In this document: piece after piece, positions 59,291-64,000 of the stretch
How the letters are laid out: each line of letters opens with the position of its first letter
Numbering within the stretch: position 1 is the stretch's first letter
Origin: Notospermus geniculatus
Lineage: Eukaryota > Nemertea > Pilidiophora > Heteronemertea > Lineidae
NCBI GenBank assembly: GCA_002633025.1
Contig: NMRB01000134.1
Span: 280,972-344,971, forward strand
DNA: 64,000 bases
Direction of reading: 5' to 3'
Position numbers and translations under genes: made by a program
Notes under the pieces: model-generated
Databases searched by the model: none
What the model saw: only the letters and a program-made list of their open reading frames with translations
Told to the model about the DNA's origin: nothing

Positions 59291-60156
59291 GTTCCCTGCG
59301 AACCGCGTCCCAATCGCGAAAAACTGCCCCAATCACAGCGAAATCAATATGAGCAGCGCGAAGCGCGCGGTGCTCATAGCTACAGACTGTCATAGGATGT
59401 TACATGTAGGCCTACGTATTAACAACTGTCCATCTTCACGTCATCGACCAAAAAAAGCAGTCAATGAAAAATGCCTTGATGGTCGTTCCATTCAACAAAA
59501 GAGCAATTGATGGTTTTTCAACCAATCAACATGTTTTTCATCGGCTGCTTTTCGGCCGATCACGTGATCGTGGACGACAGACGCTACCCGCTCTCAGTAT
59601 TTAGCCCTACCGGTGAGATAGGGAACTAATCTAGTGAAAAAACGGAAGCACATGAATCTCCCTGACATACGAGGGTACGTTTCTTAGAGGAATCTCCTTC
59701 TTGTATATTTTCTTTAAAAAATGGCTGAGATATGTGCATGATAGGTAGCAGATCATATATATGGCGCCCTTTACATCATTGCGCACACAAACAAGTTCTG
59801 TAGGACTATTTCCAACAATTCCAGACAAAAACATGGGCTCTTGACAAGGCATAAACAAAAATTATCAAGGAAAACAGTTGGAGACAGGTGAGAATAATGG
59901 CTAAAGCGTGGCATTAATTTAGTCTCTATGTTCTGCTTCATCACGGAGAAGGTAAGAATGAGTATCGCATTGCGCAAAGTGTTACTGCAGCAGCGCTAAT
60001 TGTGTTGCACCAAGAGTGAAATACATGTATGGCACGCCATCCGCGCAAAAATTACGAGAACCTCTCTGAACTAAAGGTCAATACCAAAAACCCTTCAATA
60101 TTTCACTATACATACATGTACATGCAACTCAGTTTATGAACCTTCATCTTTTGAGG

Positions 60157-60495
60157 TATTTTACTCAAAGGATTCATTAAACGTTGAGATAAACGTTGTC
60201 ACATTATTTTACTCAAAGGATTCATTAAACGTTGAGATAAACGTTGTCACATTATTTTACTCAAAGGATTCATTAAACGTTGAGATAAACGATGTCACAT
60301 TATTTTACTCAAAGGATTCATTAAACGTTGAGATAAACGATGTCACATTATTTTACTCAAAGGATTCATTAAACGTTGAGATAAACGTTGTCACATTATT
60401 TTACTCAAAGGATTCATTAAACGTTGAGATAAACGATGTCACATTATTTTACTCAAAGGATTCATTAAACGTTGAGATAAACGTTGTCACATTTC
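60157..60495 (+). repeat. 48-bp tandem repeat, seven copies
   Basis: The unit TTTTACTCAAAGGATTCATT continuing AAACGTTGAGATAAACGTTG and TCACATTA is nearly invariant. One T/A position separates two types in the order T T A A T A T. Confidence 0.92.
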
Positions 60496-61442
60496 TTTCG
60501 TTCAAAACGTTTTGCGCTCAATACTCACGTGAACAAAACCACGTGATCGCTACCAATGTCAAGGACCTGTCCGGTGTTGTGTTTGATACCAAGGGTTCGA
60601 GTGATTTTAGCATGAGGGTTTCTAAAATAAATTCTACTTCGGTATCCCGTCACGGGGATACTTTTTTTCGCATACCGGATCACACTGTACATAACATCTG
60701 CCACACAGACATAATTTATGCAAAATGCATAGCACTATATCTTAGTTGCTGCCAAAGAGGAGCCAGTATACGTAGTGCTGAAGTTACATTACAGCGGCCC
60801 ATCTCTCACCGATGGCAGTTTCATTTTACACTTACCAATCCTCACATCCAACAGAAATCCTGTCATACATGTAAGTACATGTATTTATTGGAAAGCTTAC
60901 CCTCAGAGTTTTTGACGGATACATACGTGATGGGTTTCCAAATGCCTTTCCAGGTAAACGCAGCAAATTTCAGCCGGATTGGAATTCAAATATGGCCGCC
61001 AATCGTCCATCTTGAAAAATGTACTTTGGCTCATATCTCATGAACAATACCAAAAATATTTTCTGACCAGGTATGATGTTTTCCTGGAACATTTCGACTT
61101 GACAATTGTTATTCGTTCTTTTGGTACATTCGCCCAGGTGAGAACATGGTATGTTCATGACCATTTCATTTATGTTTTCATTGTCGACAAAACGAGCTTC
61201 TGCAGCGAAAGGGTTAACAAAACAGCGATTTTTAGTGAACTGGTCAGATAACATACATATTTTCTATCAAAAAAACCCAATAAGCGGGGTTCATTACATG
61301 GATTTTGTCCGATTCGGGTCCGTAGAAAATAGGTCAAATAAATGGACTTGTGCGTTGTCGTATCCGGAAAACTAGGGGCAAACGGACTGAAAACGGACCG
61401 GATCCGTGTGCCAATGAACCCCGCTTAACACCAGTAACTTAC

Positions 61443-61614
61443 CTATAATGCAGAGACAAAACACTAATCCGTAGATAAGTATAAAGATAATCCGGATGTG
61501 AGGTATGGAGAATGGGTTTTGCCAAACGGGGCCGCTGAAAGGTTCCCTCTTGTTGCAGATGGTTGAGTTACCTCCAGTTACGTTTAATCCACACGTTTTG
61601 GTAAAGTTATCCAT
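61443..61614 (-). CDS. Trissin-receptor-like class A GPCR, coding exon 1 (N terminus, TM1)
   Basis: ATG at 61614 starts 57 codons plus one base, ending at donor GTAAGT (61442 downward). The encoded ectodomain has N-glycosylation sites at Asn3, Asn11 and Asn16 and two cysteines, then TM1 (IRIIFILIYGLVFCLCII), which stops exactly where exon 2 supplies GNLLVIF. The junction is phase 1 on both sides and restores a perfect TM1, which is why I join exons 47.5 kb apart. No other minus-strand exon starting with a TM1 half is visible between. The total receptor is 510 residues, normal for a GPCR with a long third loop. The ATG has G at +4 and no strong acceptor just upstream. The true promoter was not located. 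Confidence 0.85.
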
Positions 61615-63574
61615 CTCGAATGGTGTAGAACAAACTTCTAAACCTTTTTCTCAAACAATTACGACACTTTTATCTTCTAATGAAAAACTAATAATATACA
61701 GATCACCGCTTCTCGGCGAGTGACGAATAATGATTTTATTATCGAGAACAGAGGAAATGTTTTGCTCCAATCACGAAGACTGCACTTACTCGGAAATATA
61801 ATGCGAAAAGTATTTACATAAATCCACAGTCATGCCTACGGGTTTCCGCCAGTGTTCAAAGAACGGTAAATGTCAACTTGACCAGCACAAGTGAATGACC
61901 GGATATTAGAATCCACAAGAAGTCAGCTTGACAAAGCCGCTTTGGTTATATCTTGGAGGAATAAAACAGGTTATAACATTCTCTGGATTTGTGATACAGC
62001 TTGGAGTGACTGACCTACAAAACCAAGCCAACGTCTTGCGTACAGGAAATGACACCAAGACAGTGAAGGTGACAAATTTAAAATCAAACTCCACCAGAAG
62101 TTCGAGCCACCATCGCCGCAATTCGATGCAGCCACGCCACAGAACGCTGTCACACCACTTATCATCCGAGTTTGCCGTACTCCAGCGCGATGTCAGGATG
62201 TTTGCACGGGAAAGAACGCGCAGCGAACGTCATCCGGATAACTGTTCAGCAACTCAACGAAAACGTGCGGCGAACTAACGGTAACAGCTGGTGCCGCTCA
62301 GCGGCGTCACGTTACTGCACCGCCAAGGTCGCAAGCAGCTTCTTTACTCATTAATTGTGGCGAATTACAGATTTACAACATCAAGGATCTTTTTATATAA
62401 GAGGTGTAAGTGTCTTAGTGTCGGTGGTAATGATGGTGCAAGTTGAAAGAAGAGGCTCAAGTCGTCAGCGCGGATGATGAGTGGCACCAATAAAGTCTCG
62501 TAAATGCTCTTACTTTCAGTTCTGTAGAAGACTCCCCAGTGCATTTGGACATCAGAAAGAAGTAAAAGCATTCACTAGCTTTTTATTCATGTTACAAAAT
62601 CAAGGGAGCAGCTCAGGATTCTTTCTGTTAAAATGGAACGTGTCAAAAACAAACAAAAAACAAATAAAAAACAAAACAACGGGTCTTCAAAAAATCGAAA
62701 TCATCGCGTGTCACCTTGCAATCAAATTTGATTTTCTTCAAACAAACGTATTAACTTATGACGCTAATGCAAAAACCATCTCTCAAACTTCCATGATAAA
62801 ATGTACATTACGTGTTTATGGTTATGAACAACACATATTTTCTGACATCGAGTCATGCCAATGACGCTGATTTCGTTTTCCCCACACGGAAATTATTTCC
62901 GTGACGTCGATGGCTTCCATTTAATATGTTATTGCTCGAAGAAAATGGAAATAATGGGATTTTGTATTTAGAAGGAAATTGCAAGGCCAAAGATATATCG
63001 CCACTTCGTCACATCTTGTGAAATTTCTCGAACCAATCAGGCGAACAACATTTGTTAAAATGATTTGTATGTTCTCATTAATCATTTCTGCCCCAATACG
63101 TATGTACTGTACATGCCTTCGTTCTCAGCGCATCAGCCACTGTGCACAGGGGCAACAGGCTTCCCGAAATCACCCGAAGTAAACTTCGGATCCCGCCGAA
63201 AGTCATTCGGGCTACTTCGCTGATTTCCGGAATCTTCCGGTGTGATGAAGTTACATGTCAGGACCAGACAAGTATGTCCTCGTGCAATGTATAATGGAGC
63301 GGAGCGTTAAGAGGGCAGGGGACCAGTTATCTGTACAGCAATACCGTCGATACCTAACCGTGCACGAAACCAAACAAATTCGTTCGCTTCAAGCTTCGTC
63401 AGAAAAGGAAACCACTGACTTGTGTTTGCACGACGCCTTGGTTCTTTCGGCCAAATTGACTACGCTTTCAAAGAATGACGTTATAGGTCAAGCATAGCTG
63501 TGGGCTAATCAATTTGAAAGTGTTGCTGACGTGAAATGGACGCCAGGCACAACAGGTACAACACTCCCACATTA
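61615..63574. other. Upstream of the receptor ATG: no second gene recognised
   Basis: Open stretches on both strands around 61928-62354 lack splice or domain support. An AGCAAATGC-family MITE lies at 62486-62595. The receptor promoter and any 5' UTR exon should lie here or beyond but cannot be placed. Confidence 0.4.
62486..62595. mobile_element. MITE (AGCAAATGC family)
   Basis: CACCAATAAAGTCTCGTAAATG and GCATTCACTAGCTTTTTATT are imperfect inverted ends. It is related to 6548-6731 and 30764-30888. Confidence 0.65.
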
Positions 63575-63964
63575 GGGAGGTTTCGCAAATCTGACGAAAC
63601 ACGAAGTACGATACGAAATTGGACTTCATTTCCATGACGTAATGTATTTTTTAAAAAACTCAGGAGATGGTTGGTACCACAAATATCGCCTGCGGCAAGA
63701 GCGTCTTTTAGCGTAGAGTTACGGTGTGTACATGTATTAAACTTTGAAATTTGTCTTTCGTTTCCAGTCCGTGGATACGAAGTGGAAATTTAAAAATTCA
63801 AGATGCACTATAACTCTCTCGGTCTTACATGATATGCTAAAAGACGCACTGGCAGCAGGGACATTTTGTGGTACCAACCATCTCCTGAAATACATTACGT
63901 CATGGAAATGAAGTCCAATTTCGTTTTTCATACTTGGTCTTTCGTCATATTTGCGAAACCTCGG
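63575..63964. mobile_element. Foldback element at the window edge
   Basis: AGGTTTCGCAAATCTGACGA, GAAATTGGACTTCATTTCCA and GGAGATGGTTGGTACCAC are mirrored on the right. Arms are about 150 bases. No transposase is seen. Confidence 0.82.
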
Positions 63965-64000
63965 TATTATAACACGAACATTTATGACAGGCACACACGT

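Larger units (their letters stand above)
13970..61442 (-). other. Receptor intron 1 (about 47.5 kb)
   Basis: A GT-AG intron, phase 1, composed mostly of the repeats listed separately. Stretches in which I see no gene and no clear repeat are 15031-16191, 16909-18441, 20117-21023, 21273-22330, 22857-23778, 27025-27920, 28100-29220, 31661-32400, 33828-34235, 36531-38377, 38814-39359, 39782-41898, 43051-44213, 44510-46194, 47425-48245, 48641-49798, 51670-53589, 55719-56944, 57041-58159, 58311-59059, 59291-60154 and 60496-61442. The longest anonymous open frames there (48637-48981 minus; 55736-56188 plus, crossing the N at 56037; 60543-61043 plus) show no domain, signal or splice context I can defend. 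Confidence 0.75.

Noticed and set aside
60543-61043. 166-codon plus-strand open frame
   Set aside because: No signal peptide, domain or splice context; composition looks like chance, and it overlaps short repeated words (GGCCGCC, CATCTTGAAA).

Overview
This is intron-rich, AT-leaning animal DNA crowded with small inverted-repeat transposons. The constant recurrence of TACATGTA and AGGCCTA, the MITE-like elements, a tRNA-derived SINE, LINE and Penelope-like remnants and a class A neuropeptide-type GPCR point to a marine invertebrate, perhaps an echinoderm or hemichordate. That placement is an impression from composition, not a demonstrated assignment.

Only two protein-coding genes can be built with confidence, and both appear only after splicing by eye. 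(1) On the plus strand, 1147-3522, three small exons joined at phase-1 junctions encode an 85-residue secreted peptide with a signal sequence and six cysteines, followed by an AATAAA at 3695. (2) On the minus strand, 61614-10307, three exons (61614-61443, 13969-13809, 11506-10307) join in frame into a complete 510-residue seven-transmembrane receptor. It most resembles trissin-type neuropeptide receptors. Its first intron is about 47.5 kb and fills most of the window. The two genes are convergent, with about 6.8 kb between their coding ends.

The rest is a mosaic of mobile and repetitive DNA. It includes several families of TTAA-flanked inverted-repeat elements (one nested in another repeat whose unoccupied copy is also present), a Mutator-type element with a perfect 9-bp target duplication, TAA-flanked Harbinger-type MITEs, TA-flanked mariner-type MITEs and foldback elements up to 1.4 kb. 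It also includes a Penelope-like family with hammerhead-ribozyme-like ends, a tRNA-SINE, a LINE tail and tandem repeats. Six single-N positions occur; three sit between near-identical copies of flanking sequence, which suggests assembly joins of alternative haplotypes.

No tRNA or rRNA gene, CRISPR array, bacterial-type operon or plasmid feature was seen.
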